A stretch of DNA of 58,689 nucleotides from Prorocentrum cordatum (taxonomy: Eukaryota; Sar; Dinophyceae; Prorocentrales; Prorocentraceae): assembly GCA_963575745.1 (NCBI GenBank), contig CAUYUJ010019936.1:17501-76189 (forward strand), given 5' to 3'. Positions 22,658-33,966 of the stretch are shown piece after piece. The notes below the pieces were generated by a model that was given only the letters and a program-made list of their open reading frames with translations, was not told the DNA's origin and searched no databases. Each line of letters starts with the position of its first letter. The stretch's first letter is position 1. Both the position numbers and the translations under genes were made by a program.

Positions 22658-23115
22658 CAGGACGGGCCAGGCGTTCCCTCGCCTTCCTCACCATGTTGCT
22701 TCCTGAAGCTTGGTCTTTGCAGCAGTTTCACGGATGGAGGGCGGGTCGTTTTCAAAATGGTATTCTCGCCTCAGAGCCGTGCGCATCCGTCTTAAACGCT
22801 TGCAGCCGCTTCGCTGACGGAGGGCGGACCGTTTTTGAAAATGTGGCTCTGCCCTTGGCGGCGCGCACACTTGTCTGAAAGCCTTCCAGACAGGACGGGC
22901 CAGGCGTTCCCTCGCCTTCCTCACCATGTTGCTTCCTGAAGCTTGGTCTTTGCAGCAGTTTCACGGATGGAGGGCGGGTCGTTTTCAAAATGGTATTCTC
23001 GCCTCAGAGCCGTGCGCATCCGTCTTAAACGCTTGCAGCCGCTTCGCTGACGGAGGGCGGACCGTTTTTGAAAATGTGGCTCTGCCCTTGGCGGCGCGCA
23101 CACTTGTCTGAAAGC
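22658..23115. repeat. 233-bp tandem duplication within a ~80-bp minisatellite
   Basis: 22661-22893 is repeated from 22894, with no mismatch that I could see over about 225 bp. Each copy contains two diverged ~80-bp subunits with GGAGGGCGGGTCGTTTTCAA or GGAGGGCGGACCGTTTTTGA, and a further subunit follows to about 23210. The identity of the large copies against the divergence of the small ones implies a recent duplication of an old array, or an assembly duplication. Confidence 0.85.
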
Positions 23116-23555
23116 TTCCAACAGCTTCACGGATGGAGGGCGGGCCGTTTCCAACATGTGTCTCTCGCCTTTAATAAAACACCAAATGCGCGCACTCGTC
23201 TCAAAAACTTGCAGCTGTTGAAGGCTTTGTATGGTTGAGGTTCCAGGAACGATGCTCTGGCACGGTTGAGACTGTGAGGATGCATCTGTCACGTTGGCTC
23301 GCGGTGTTGTGAAGTCCCAGAAATGGTGTTCTGGCACGACTAAGGACTTGTAAGGCGCAGCAGCCATGTTGATTCGCGCAGGGGCGATGCGTTAGCGTGG
23401 TTGAAGGTTTTCAAACGGTTGGCTTCCAATGGAGCGCTTTCCGCAGTGAACACAAATCCTTGCAGGGGCATGTGAAGAGGGAACTTGGAGGCAAGTGTTA
23501 CTGCATCCTCCGTCTCCACTTCCTCCTCCTCATCCTCTTCCTCCTCCTCTTCATC
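23116..23555. other. Spacer with diverged minisatellite subunits
   Basis: Continues the ~80-bp family to about 23210, then holds a loosely repeated TCCAGGAACGATGCTCTGGC / CCCAGAAATGGTGTTCTGGC motif and unassigned sequence. No gene was recognised. Confidence 0.45.
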
Positions 23556-23690
23556 AGCACCGTCATCAGCAACATCATCACCACCACCACCACCACCACC
23601 ATCAGCATTATCCTCACCAGCATCATCATCAGCAGCAGCATCACCAGCATCACCAGCATCACCAGCATCACCAGCATACCTCTTCTCGTC
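23556..23690. repeat. CAC/CAT trinucleotide tract
   Basis: Runs of ATCACCACCACCACC and (CATCACCAG)n. His- and Thr-rich frames are translations of the repeat. Confidence 0.9.
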
Positions 23691-24157
23691 GTCGTCGTCC
23701 GCCCCCTCTTCCTCCGTGTGTTGCCTCGCCCCCTTCATCCTCGTCGCCGTACCCATCGGAAGGGGAGGAAGAAGATGAGGCAGAGGAGGAGGAGGAGGAG
23801 GAGGAAGTTGCAAGAGCGGAGGAGGCGGTCGAGGGAGGGGAGAGGAGGGAGGGGAAGGGGAAGGGAAGAACACGGAGGAGAGGGGGGAGCGCGGAGCGCG
23901 GCCCCGCCCCGCCCGCAGGCCGGCGGTCCTCCCCCCGGGGGAGGCAGTGGTACCCGGGCACGTCGAACAGCGGCCAGGGGTCCTCGGAGCGGAGGGGGGC
24001 GAGGACCTCCGAGGGGGGCGGGGGGGCGAGAGGAGGAAGGAGGGGTAGGCAGAGAGGGGGGCGGAAGGGGGGGGGGGACAAGCGTGGGAGGAATGGGGGG
24101 GCGAGGAGAGGGGCAGGACGGAGGGAGGACGGGGCAGGAGGGGGGGGGAGGGAACGG

Positions 24158-24318
24158 GGTGGTGGTGGTGGTGGTGGTGGTGGTGGTGGTGGTGTGGTGG
24201 TGGTGGTGGTGGTGGTGGTGGTGGTGGTGGTGGTGGTGGTGGTGGTGGTGGTGGTGGTGGTGGTGGTGGTGGTGGTGGTGGTGGTGGCGGTGGTGGTGGT
24301 GGTGGTGGTGGTGGTGGT
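24158..24318. repeat. (GGT)n tract
   Basis: About 160 bp of nearly pure GGT on the plus strand. The preceding 350 bp (about 23.8-24.15 kb) is also strongly purine-rich and G-rich. Confidence 0.95.
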
Positions 24319-24374
24319 TGTGGACAGAGGCATGGCGGCGGCCCAAGTGCATGAACGGCGGCGCCCGGGCCCTG

Positions 24375-24635
24375 CTACACGAGAGCCTGGAGGAGGGGGG
24401 GGCGGGAAGGTCTTTCCACCCCACTAGCGGTGGCCCCGTTCCAGGACAACAACAGCGCAAAACTAAGAAGATCTGTTGCAGGGTGAGCTGAGACGCACGG
24501 CTCAGGGATAAAACAGGTGTAGCACGGGCACGAAGGCTTGGCCAGCATTCGTGCCCCCGAACCACCACAAAAACGGCAGCGGCGGGGCATGTCGTTTCTA
24601 AAGGCCTTAGAAATAGCATCACGCTTCTTCTGCAT
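24375..24635 (-). CDS. Possible exon with a Cys-rich motif (unidentified)
   Basis: On the minus strand the sequence RNDMPRRCRFCGGSGARML, followed by SCPCYTC, has the look of a zinc-binding CxxC..CxC cluster. A possible acceptor (CTATGCAG) lies just upstream. The frame then runs into low-quality sequence, so only about 45 residues are credible. It is unrecognised; a pseudo-exon or chance frame is possible. Confidence 0.3.
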   Translation of the reverse strand: MQKKRDAISKAFRNDMPRRCRFCGGSGARMLAKPSCPCYTCFIPEPCVSAHPATDLLSFALLLSWNGATASGVERPSRPPLLQALV

Positions 24636-25700
24636 AGTGAAAGAGGAGAAAAGGCATTAGAAGGGCTGCATACACACACCTACCGTCCGAGCCTGGTGCT
24701 CAAACGAATATGAGTGTGCCTCGTCGGTCCGAATCCGAAACCCGCACCCAAATCAAGGAAGCAAGGGCAAGTTGAGATCTGAGGGCGTTATACGAACCAC
24801 GCTCCTCACAAACATCTGCGCGAATGAGGGGCGCTGAACACAAAGGACCTTTTCACTGACCAGGCCCTTGATAAAGCTGCCCGAAGTATGACTAGTCGAA
24901 TGGAGCACGCAGTTGCTCACTGGCATGTTCTGCTGTCCAGAACCTACTGCCCCACGAGCACTGCTCGTGGAAGCGATCCACCCACTGGCATGCTGATGGA
25001 CTGCGTCGCATTCGCGCACTCAGTTCGCGAATGGCGCGTCGGTCGTTGTATCCGCGAACGTAGTTCGCGAAATGCGCGTCGGCCGCTGCACTCGCGAAAA
25101 CAATCCCGACGTGCGACGCCGATTGGGTTGCCCAGTAGCGTCGTCGCTGTCCCTGTTGAGGTTGCTGTGGCGGGAGCTCGGCACCGTTCTTTTTGTGCGG
25201 CTCCTTACTCAACCTCGTTGTGGGGCGTTCGTAGGGAACTTCCCCGCCACATGTCGAGGATGAGCTCCCAGCCGACACTTCTGTTCGCAATGTCGCGGGT
25301 GTCCACAACATGTCGGATACCTGTTCGGTGCGCAGCTGGTCTGCTAGCCACCACTGGAGGTTTGCCATGCTCTTCACATGGTCCATGGCCAGGGGGGGAC
25401 GACGGACGTACCGTCCACGACCAGCCCGGACAGCACAGCGTAACCTCTCTTCCCTCGGCCTCCTGATCTCATCTGCTGAAGCGGGTCCGTGTACCATCTC
25501 GTGGAGCGTCAGGAGGTACGGCTGTAGGCCGTCTGCTGCTCCACATGCTGCAAGCTGCCAGCAGCCCTGAGCCAAACGATGATCGGCACACAAGCTTGCG
25601 CGATCGGCTCACAGCATCGAACAAGTGGCACATATGTTTACCAGTACTGCGACACTTGCCCAGACGCATGTATACGGCGCCACGCATGCCGTATCCCGTC
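24636..25700. other. Unassigned region with one long minus frame
   Basis: A minus-strand frame (25593-24892) contains AMDHVKSMANLQWWLADQ and is open for 233 codons, but an overlapping plus frame is almost as long and no domain is recognisable. Around 25020-25100 a ~50-bp unit with TTCGCGAA and GCGCGTCGG is repeated imperfectly in tandem. Confidence 0.35.
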
Positions 25701-26118
25701 TCCTCCTCACGCCATGCTTGGCATGCCTCCCTGCACCCATCTTCCCGCCGCCTCCTGGCCAGCTACCTACCGTAACAAAAAATGAAGATCAAGGTTCAAT
25801 CGAGGAGTCTCGTCCTCCTCTGCAAAACACGCCCCGCAAGACTCCATGAACAGCATCGGCTGACCTGAATGAACGACGATCCTTCATCAAGGTGGCAAGG
25901 TGGGTAAGGCCACCGGAGGGAAGAGTGGGACGAGGAACAAGGAGAGGAGCAGAAAGAGGGGAAGGGCAATGGTCGATGTCCAGAGCCCGTCTGAGACAAC
26001 CTGTGCAGCTGCAGCTCCTCTCAGGAGGCCAGGGATGAAGGACGACGACGAGGACGAGGTGGAAAAAGGGAAGGGGGTGAGGGAGGTGGAGCGAGTCGAA
26101 CGCTGCGGGCAGCGCCCC
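25701..26118. other. Spacer, no gene recognised
   Basis: No motif-bearing frame or RNA gene was seen. It turns purine-rich from 25900. Confidence 0.4.
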
Positions 26119-26416
26119 TACTGGGATGACCGTGGGGGGGTCCTAAGCGGAAAGGGGGGTTACAAGTGGATGCCAAGGTGGGTTATATCTGGCCCAACCT
26201 GGCTTATAAGTGGGTTACAAGTGCCCTGAGTAGCTCAGGGGGGTTCACGATCTGGGCTAGGAGGGCTCCGCCCACTTAGCCGAGTCATCGACACCTCCTA
26301 AGCTACTGAGGGCACTTGCAGCCCGCTTACAAGCCAGGTTGGGCCAGATATAACCCACCTTGGCATCCACTTGTAACCCCCCTATCCATTTAGAACCCCC
26401 CCCGGTCATCCCAGTA
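26119..26416. mobile_element. Long-arm foldback element with TA ends
   Basis: TA|CTGGGATGACC at 26119 is matched by GGTCATCCCAG|TA ending at 26416. Pairing continues inward for about 115-120 bp, through GGGGGGTTACAAGTGGATGC and its complement, with scattered mismatches, to a loop near 26240-26290. It has no coding capacity. The TA at both ends fits Tc1/mariner-like target duplication. Confidence 0.85.
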
Positions 26417-26921
26417 CGGATGGCACGACGGGGATGCAGACGCGTTCGGCCCATCAGCGTGCCCGACGAAACCCCACCAACAAAACGAAACAGTGGCTCG
26501 GAACCCCGGCAGGAGAAGAAGGGGGAAGGGGAGGGGGGGGGGCTGGAGGAGAAGGAGGAGGGGATAACCTTGCTCTTGTCATGCTCACTGGTTGGGCTCG
26601 GCCGCTCCCAGCTCTGCCGGTGCCGCGCCCCCGCCGACGGTCAACCCGTATAAGAAGGACGCACGGCAAGGATGCAAGGGCCTTGGAGGGCCGTGCCGAC
26701 ACTTTGCGAGCGGGGCGCGGCCAGCGAAAACGGCCAAACCTTGGAAAGCCGCTCATGCTGACTGTGCGGGTTGACTGTACTGCTCCTGCCTGGGGGCGGC
26801 CTCCTCCTCCTCCTCCTCCGCCGCCTCCTCCTCCGCCGCCTCCTCCTCCTCCTCCTGGGCCGCCTTCCTCCCCGTTGCTCCCCACCGTCCCCAAGTTCTC
26901 GCCTCCTCGCGCTCCCCTTGC
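26417..26921. other. Spacer with low-copy repeat and (CTC)n tract
   Basis: About 26650-26785 is the second copy of the low-copy repeat at 16614-16780. A CTC/CCG tract follows at about 26801-26862. On the minus strand GRFRWPRPARKVSARPSKAL (here) and GRFRCSRPVRTASTRPSRAF (near 16.7 kb) are the matching translations, but no gene is identifiable. Confidence 0.4.
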
Positions 26922-27034
26922 CCCCCCAGTCCCTCCTTCGAGTAGTTGCTGTAGTAGCTGAACCCCTCCTTCGCCGTGATCCCGTCCTCCGGGGTGGCGC
27001 GGAGGCAGTGCCGCATGATGATCACGGTGGACTT
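26922..27034 (-). CDS. Exon of a histidine-phosphatase-like gene (partial)
   Basis: After a good acceptor (CGCCCTCCCCAG) the minus strand reads STVIIMRHCLRATPEDG and then AKEGFSYYSNYSKEG. The R-H core after a hydrophobic strand is the catalytic loop of the histidine phosphatase superfamily (acid phosphatase/phytase branch), where His becomes phosphorylated. The exon ends near a GC donor (GGGG|GCAAGG), giving about 37 residues. I did not find the other exons with confidence. The nearby (CTC)n and GC-rich sequence would be intron. This is one motif in one small exon, so the family call is tentative. Confidence 0.45.
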
Positions 27035-27213
27035 CTGGGGAGGGCGGGAAGCCAGCCCGCGCCCCTCTGCGCTTCCAGCCGCCCGGCCCCCGCTCCTCAC
27101 ACCCTCCCACCCGTTCCCACTCCATCTCCTCCTCCTGATCCTCCTCCTCCTCCTCCTCCGAAGGCGGGAGGAAGAAGAGGAGGTCTTGGACGAGCGGCCC
27201 CGAAAACGAGCTA

Positions 27214-27392
27214 TACGGTGAGGGCGTTAGATGAGGAACCCTTTGGAGATAAGGAGCACAGGGCCTGGTACCCCATGGGTAACTGCACCAGTGGATCGGC
27301 CATATGGAGATCACCGCCGCCCTGATCAGACGAGGAAGCCTGCAGGGTCTGCAGTCTCCTGGGCACATTCCTTAGCGAACGCCCCCACCGAA
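27214..27392. mobile_element. MITE-like unit E (left member of a tandem pair)
   Basis: Begins TACGGTGAGGGCGTTAGATG and ends GAACGCCCCCACCGAA. The ends form an imperfect inverted repeat of about 27 bp. The body is clearly related to 35511-35677: both share TGGA..ATCACCGCC, GTCAGAC.AGGAAGCCT.CAGG and GGCACATTCCTTA. It lies immediately left of the LINE-1 insertion. Confidence 0.8.
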
Positions 27393-27405
27393 CGGTGGGG
27401 GCATT
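27393..27405. repeat. Target-site duplication of LINE-1, 3' side
   Basis: CGGTGGGGGCATT here is identical to 35511-35523 on the other side of the element. The last bases overlap the T9 run, so the exact length is 12-13 bp. Confidence 0.9.
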
Positions 27406-27527
27406 TTTTTTTACTCTTCGAGCGGGCGCGAGCCCCCGCGTGGTCATGCCACAAATTCTCAGCGGGCCGCAGGCCCGCGCAAACGGCGCGGGACTGCCGA
27501 GGGCCCCACGGCGGCCGAGGGGGGCGC

Positions 27528-30500
27528 TCACCAGCGTCGGCCCCGCCTCCTCGCCGCCCGCGGGGCCGCCTCGCCGCGCTCCAGCGCGCGGTCACGCTCC
27601 CCGCGCACCTGGGCTGCCTCTCGCCCTCGGGCGCGGGCGTCGTCCGCCGACGCGAAGCCGTGCGCGCGGAGGACGCCCTCCAGGTCGGGCACTGAGAGCT
27701 CCTGCAAGCCCGCGCGCACCGCGGGCTGCACCGCCGCCGCGCCCACGGCTGCCGAGGCGCTCGCCGACTCCGCCGCCGCACCGCCCGCAGGCCTAGCCGC
27801 GCCCGCAGCACGCCCCGCCGCAGGCTGTGCAGCCGCAGGCCTTGGCGAGCCTCCTGGGCCGCCAGCCCGCGCCGCCGCCAGGAGCTCGCCCACCTGGGGG
27901 TTGGGCCAGTCGAGGTCATCCACCTTGAGCGACCTTCGCCAGGGCTGCATCTCCTCCAACGTCGGCGACTTGAGCATCACGATCGGCGGCTTCTCCTTGC
28001 CTGGCAATCGCAATCTGCCGAAGTCAGTCCTGGCCTGAGCACGCGACCCTTGGCTCGATCTGCGATCGCCACCGACACACGGCTTGGCCAGGCCCCTGTG
28101 CGCATACCGCGGCTGGTGGCAGTACATGAAGCAGCGAGTGCACACCAGGATGGCCTCGCTCGGCTTGCTCACCACGTTGGTCTGCATAATGTTGTGGCCG
28201 TGCACTACCCATGGCTCTGGTCCAGCCGTGGGGGCAGGTGGCGGGCGTTGCTCCTCTAGCTGGGTGTGCTGAGGGGACTCTGCTGCCGACCTGGCCTCCG
28301 CCCTGCGCCGAACCTCTCTGGCAAACACCTCGCTCGCTGCCTCAGCACGATGACTGCCCTCCTCGCCTGGCCCCACAGCGATGGGGGCGGCTGGGGCGGA
28401 TGCGGCCCTCAGCGCAGCCGCTGGGCGCTTTCGAGTAGGCCCAGCTGCGCCGCCCGCGGCGCCTGCCGCTGCGCCTGTGGCCGCTGCGCTGGTCGCTGCC
28501 GCCGCGGCGAAGGCTGCCGCTGACACAGCTGCCGAGCCTCTGCCACGCTGCGCCGTGGAGGCGTCCAACAAGTCGTAGTCCTCGTACTCCCACGACAGGT
28601 TCCACGGGTAGAGGTACGGTTGGAGGTTGACGTTGTCCTGGGCTTCCGTCGGCCAGCAGTCTCGCATCCCAGAATCCGTGATGAAGACCTCGATCTCTGC
28701 GGCGAAGCGGGCTGCGTCGCGAGCCCTGGCTAAGCAGCCCTCCAGGAGCTGGACATCGTCGGCTGGAAGGGCGTGGAGGGCGGCTCCTTCCTTCGCTCGC
28801 TTGTCGGCTAGGCGGTTGCCGAAGAGCTCGATAGCCGATAGCTCCCCTCTGGCCACAGCTGCTTCTGACCGATGTGCAGGAATGTGCTTGACTTCCACAC
28901 CTTCCGCGGCGCCCCCAACTCTGGCCCAAAGATGGGCGTGGGTCGAGGTTGGGCCCTGAGCTCTGCCAAGGTTGAGCGCCGAGTCCACTGTGCCCTTGCA
29001 GTCGATCAGCAGCTGGTAATTGCCAATGACCTCCGTGGGCGCCACCACCGCTGCGTAGTCTTCTCCAGCACACGCCGCATGCGATGGGCATAGACTAGGG
29101 GGAACAGCTCCCCACGCCTCTGCTAGGATCGCCCCTTCCTTGGACAGAACGACGACCGACCAGCCAGCGCTGCGCAGGCGCGGAAAGTCACCGAGGATAC
29201 AGGAGCCGTCGGTGAAAACCATGGCACCGTCTTCGATCACAACTGCTTCATGCCAACCATGCGAGAGCCGCTCCCATTGAGGCTGCCAGCACGGGCGGTG
29301 CAACAGCTGGGAGGGATCCACGAACAGGCCCTGGCAGAACAGCTCATCGAACGGCGGGCCCATCTCGTGGACTACCCAAGCTGCACGCTTCAGGTCGGGC
29401 GGCAGCCTGTCGCGCCGCCAAGGTTCCCAAGCTGGGCAAACGTGGTGCCTGTGGAACATCGTTCCCCGTGCAGCCTGGCATAGCTTGCAGATCGGGTCGA
29501 TGTCCGAGGAGTGCCTCGCAAGACGGTCCTGGGGCCAGTGTGAGAGCGAGACGAGCCAGCGGAGGCACCCTTTGTGGTGCCCAGTCCAGGTCTCCGTCTC
29601 CTTCTTGCCGAGCAGCTCGTTGACTGGCCTCCACTGTGGCGGCAGCTTCCATGGCCAGAGCGATCCAGGACGATCACGAGCCTCCTCCAGCGCGGCCGCT
29701 TTCCTCGTGGCCTCTCTGGCCCACTCCGCCAGGAAAGCGGGCGAGAAATGCAGCACCTCGAACTCCCTCTTGTCCTCGTCCAGCAGCTTGGTGCCGTCTA
29801 CGGCGAGCTGCCGGCCTATCCTCTGCAGGGTGAGCGTGAGCGCCGCTATCGGCTGACGGACTGAGCTCCAAGGCCGCTGCTTGCTTAGCACCTGCTGGCG
29901 TTCGTGGATGCACGCTTGGAAGGCTGCAGCAGAGGCTTGCCCAGACCACACCACGTTGACGAATGCCTGCGCTGCCATTCCCACTGCGACCACCAGCGGG
30001 TCCTGCCGCCAGCCACGGGGCGCACACTGCAGTGCAAAGCTGAGGGCCGCTCCAGGCGGCAGGCGACCTGCGCTCTTCGCCGCGGCCACCCTCAGCGCCC
30101 TCATGCGCCCTGGTGGAACTCCAGAGATGGCCGAGCCCCAGAGCGCCTTGGCGGTCGGCCCAGCTCGCATCACCCGAGCTTGCCGCAGCCCAGGCCCGAA
30201 GATGCGAGTCAGTCTCGCTGCCTGACGGAGTGCATCCAGCTCCCGCTTGACCTGCGTCGCCACCATACGGTGGCCACCAGCCGTCGCGTCGCCGCCGAGA
30301 TCTCGGTGTCCTTGAGCAAAGGCGCCCCTGTCCAGCGGCCACCCCTCCTGCTTCATCAGTTCGCGCTGGGTGCCCACTGAGGATGCCAGCACCTTCGTCT
30401 TGCCCCAGTTGATCGGGAGCCGCTTGTCCCTCAGCATCGCCACGACGCCCTGGACGAAGCTGTTCACCTGGCTGACTAGCACCCCCCTGGATCCGATACC

Positions 30501-32531
30501 ATTGCCCGAGATGTCGCCAATCACGTTGACGATCCTCCCGATGGGGAGATTGGCTCGGCTCTTGACAAGAAGGTCCATCAGCATGAGTCTGGCCATCGTT
30601 GTTGCACACGAGCAGCCAGCTATGACCGTGCCCCTCGCATGTATCTCCTCGCTGACGGCGCTGTCTGCCGTAGCCCGCCTCGGGCCCGAGTACGCCACAC
30701 AGAGCGCGCGTACCAATCCTGTGCAGAAACCATTCAGCTCGGCCGCGTTCAGCAGCTGCCCGTGGTCGATCCACTCGTAGAACTTGCTAAGGTCAAAGTA
30801 CACCGAGACACCTTCGAAGCCGACCTTCCGAGCGAGGCCCAGGTACAGGTTGTGCAGGCACGCTGCTCTATCGCAGCAGGTGCCAGAGCTGCTGCCCCAT
30901 ATTTCAGGAAGGCGGTGGTCGCGCTCCCATTGTAAACAATACTGCCTGCGAATCCTTCCCCAAACTCTGAGCCAAAAGCACATCAGGCCGATGGGGCGAT
31001 GTCCTCCCCCAGGCTTGCCCAAGAAGACGATAAGCGTAGTGAACATCGCCGTCGGCTGTGGGTGCCTTTCCCATTGCGTCAGCACGTCCGCCATGCGCTG
31101 CGCAAAAGGCCATCCTAGCATCTTCAGCAGCCTGGGGTGGAAGCCGTCCCAGCCGAGCGCCGTCTTCTTCTCAAACGTCTTCGCCGACGCTATCACCTGC
31201 TCTGCCGTGATCGGGGGCAGGTCCGACGTGGTGATCCAGTCAGCAGGCCTCATCTGCTGGCCGCCCCCGCAGCTCCACAGGTCCTTCCATTCCACTAGCA
31301 TCTGATCCAATGCCGCTTGGCCCACCAGTGGCACGGGAGGCGAGTCGCCGCTGCCGTCCGCCAAGATCGGCTTCGCCTCGCCGTGGACCTTCTTGCTAAT
31401 GGCATGAGCTCCACGGCCTCCTCCCGCCAGCGACTCGTCCACGAACTCCTTCCAGCGGGTCCTAGCTGCAGACGCATCGCTCTTGACGTGCTTGTCAGTG
31501 ACCTTGGCGATGGCCTTCAACACCTGCAGCCCTTCCATGGAGCCGCTCCTGACCTCGTGGACTATCGTCTCCATCTTGGTGCCGTTGAACATCGGGTTGC
31601 CCTAGCTGTCGAACTGAACTGCCAGTGAGAGGATCGCCCGTTCCAGGTGCTTCATGTATAGCGTATGCAATTTTGCTGGCTCTGAGACCGAAGCTGCCGC
31701 CCTGAGTTGCTTGACCAGCCTGCCGAGAGAAAGCCACAACCTCGTCAAAGGGCTTACCTTTCTGGAAGTCTCAGTACGCTGGAGGTCCTTGAGGCTGATC
31801 TCTACCCGTTTGAGCCCGTCCGCTCTGCCACTGTACTTGGGGCCGTCACTGAGACCCAGCATGCCAATCAGGTGGGTCTCCGCTTTGTCGAAAAACTCTC
31901 GCACTGCCTCGTCTGGCCCCACTCCTGGAGCGGGCAGGGCCGCTTGCCAGACTATGTCCTGGGCGTCTTCCATCGCCTTCTGCTGGTCCTCGTCGGAGAT
32001 GTGCGTCGCCAGGTCGAATCGCTTGGGGCCTCGCAATACCCAGACCTTGGCATGGGCCCCCAGCTTGCTGAAAGTAAGACGCACTGGAGCACGGGGGTGA
32101 GTAGACGTTGGCCGGAGCACTTCTGCCGTTGGGCTAAGAGCCGCAAGGGAGGCCGATATCACGAAGTAGTCGTATACTCGATCGTTCCCCGAGGTCACTG
32201 AGCAGGTAGGAAACTTGGGCGCCACGACTGCCCCGCCCACAGAACGCGGCCACCACGAGCTCTCCAACAGCTGCGGCTCCATGATCCAGTCAGCTGCCAC
32301 AATAAAAGGCTCGCGCTGAGAGTTGAGGAAAACCTGCAGCTCGCTCAGCAGCTCCACGCTTGTGCCCGTCATCTTGGCGGAGTGCTCCAGGTAGGCACTG
32401 ACCACGATCACCATCAAGTCCCCGAATACCACCCTGCGAGCGAGAAGCCGCGAGCTGAAAGGACCCCAGTCATGGTCCACGGGTGCTGATCCTCTGTGTG
32501 CCGCCACAAGACAGCCAACCCCCGATGACAC
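27528..32531 (-). pseudogene. LINE-1 ORF2: EEP endonuclease, RT, RNase H (one stop codon)
   Basis: One minus frame runs from about 32.53 kb to 27528, interrupted only by a TAG at 31604-31602. The EEP part contains PFIVAADWIMEP and DRVYDYFVIS; the usual GDWN/GDFN is ADWI, so the metal-site Asn is lost. RT motif A is VYFDLSKFYEWIDH (near 30.78 kb) and motif B is IAGCSCATTMARLML. Motif C reads VIGDISGNG instead of YxDD, so one catalytic Asp is missing. RNase H looks intact: FTDGSC, then GEDYAAV, then LLIDCKG, then NRLADKRAKEG. A tail has CTRCFMYCHQPRYAHRGLAK and an Ala-rich end. The product would be inactive as written. Confidence 0.9.
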
Positions 32532-33787
32532 CGACTGGGCCGAGCTTCCCGTTCTCCTGCATGGGCTGAATGAAGCGTTAAGGCCGTTGCGAGTGCCCCA
32601 TCCGATGGCCTCGCTCTCCTTCTCCTTCTCCTTCTCTTCAAGCCGGAGTCCGAGAGGCGCTCAAGCTCCGTCTGCGCCTCCTTCCATGTCGTGCCATTCA
32701 GAGAGATGAAGGACGCTGGGCTAGCCACAGGCGGCGCCACCAGCTTGGCCAAGCAGAGCGTTAGCGGCCCCTCCCTCTGTGGCAAGACGCCCCCCTTGGT
32801 GTTCAGCAGCTCTGGGACAGATCGGAGGCCCAGGGTGTCCACCGTGACACTGGAGTTGAGAAAGCTTCTTGAGTCCCAGCTTGGACTGTCTGCAACATCC
32901 ACGACCCTCTCGACAGGCGAGGGTCTTGATCCAGCGGGTGGCGACTGAGCCTGGCCCGAGCTCGAGGAGCACTCGGGACCAGGTCTCACCTTGCTCTGGC
33001 GCGTTTGTCCAGGGATGCGTTCTAACACCGCAGCCCGCGAAACCGAAGAGGCTCCCTTTGCTGACCAGGGCGAACCATGGCTGGCTTGCTCCACGTGCAG
33101 GCTGGCTCGGCTGGGACAGGCCCTGCCGCCAGGAGGCTGCTGCGAGGGCGCGTGCGACAGCATGGGCAGCTTCGCCGTCAGGTTGTCGACGTAGTCCATC
33201 GCCTGGTCGTCATCAGGGTCAGGCCGACGAGTAGGGTCCGACCCCATTCCCCCACCAGGCCTCTGAGGCGGCATTGGGTCTCCAGGAGCTCTGTCCCCAA
33301 GTAGTCGGCGAAACATGGCCCTGATCTGGGCCAGTTGCCTCCAGTGCGCGTGCTCGAGTCGCCACCGATCCAGAGGCTGGGCACTGTTGAGCCTGACCAG
33401 AAAGGCAATGCGGCGGGGCTCTGACTGCCTCCAGCCGCTGAGGCACAGCTCGTCCAGGATATTGTCCAAGTGCCAGCCTGGGAACCAGATCCTCAGTAGG
33501 CGCCTGAGCGGCTCGTTCCCGCCGCCCGCGAGCATCGCGCCCAGGAAAGCCTTGCACCAGCGCCTCCAGTGCCCGCTGTCTGTCTCCAGCTCAGTGCAAG
33601 AGTCAAACCAGGCGGCAGCCCAGTCCCTGAGGTCAGCCCTCATGTCGTTGAAGTCCTGGATGGCCTGCCACTCAGGATCAGCAGCATCGGGTGGGAGCCC
33701 CATAGCCGCAGGCCTCTGCCCCAAGGGCTCGGGCAGGACTGCCTCGGGCACGGCGCACAGCTGCTTGCAGTACTGCCTTCCGATCAA
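32414..33787 (-). pseudogene. LINE-1 ORF2 N-terminal part in a shifted frame
   Basis: An open minus frame follows ORF1, with IQDFNDMRADLRDWAAAWFD, LRRLLRIWFPGWHLDNILDE and a Ser/Pro-rich linker. It ends after a KRRRRRRRARP stretch encoded by (GAGAAG)n, where the next frame reads EKEKEKES. A slip in this purine run would join it to the EEP frame. No ATG was found at its 5' end (the first codon is TTG). The domain is unrecognised; position suggests the ORF2 amino-terminal extension. Confidence 0.55.
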
Positions 33788-33966
33788 CGTTGCCCCCTTG
33801 TCTGGACGGGCCAGGGCAGGGACCCAAAACCCCCCCGACTTGAGGCCAGTCGAGGTTCACGGACTTGTTGCTCCAGAAACGGTCCGCTGGTCGAAGAGAT
33901 CCAGCTGCCTCGGCCAAGGGCGTCCGCCGACCACCCTCAGCCTCTGCGTCAACTGGGTCTGCCCCC

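Noticed and set aside
27381-27412. Hairpin plus T9 on the plus strand, resembling a bacterial terminator
   Set aside because: In context it is the end of a MITE unit, the LINE-1 target duplication and the LINE poly(A) read on the opposite strand. The organism is eukaryotic.
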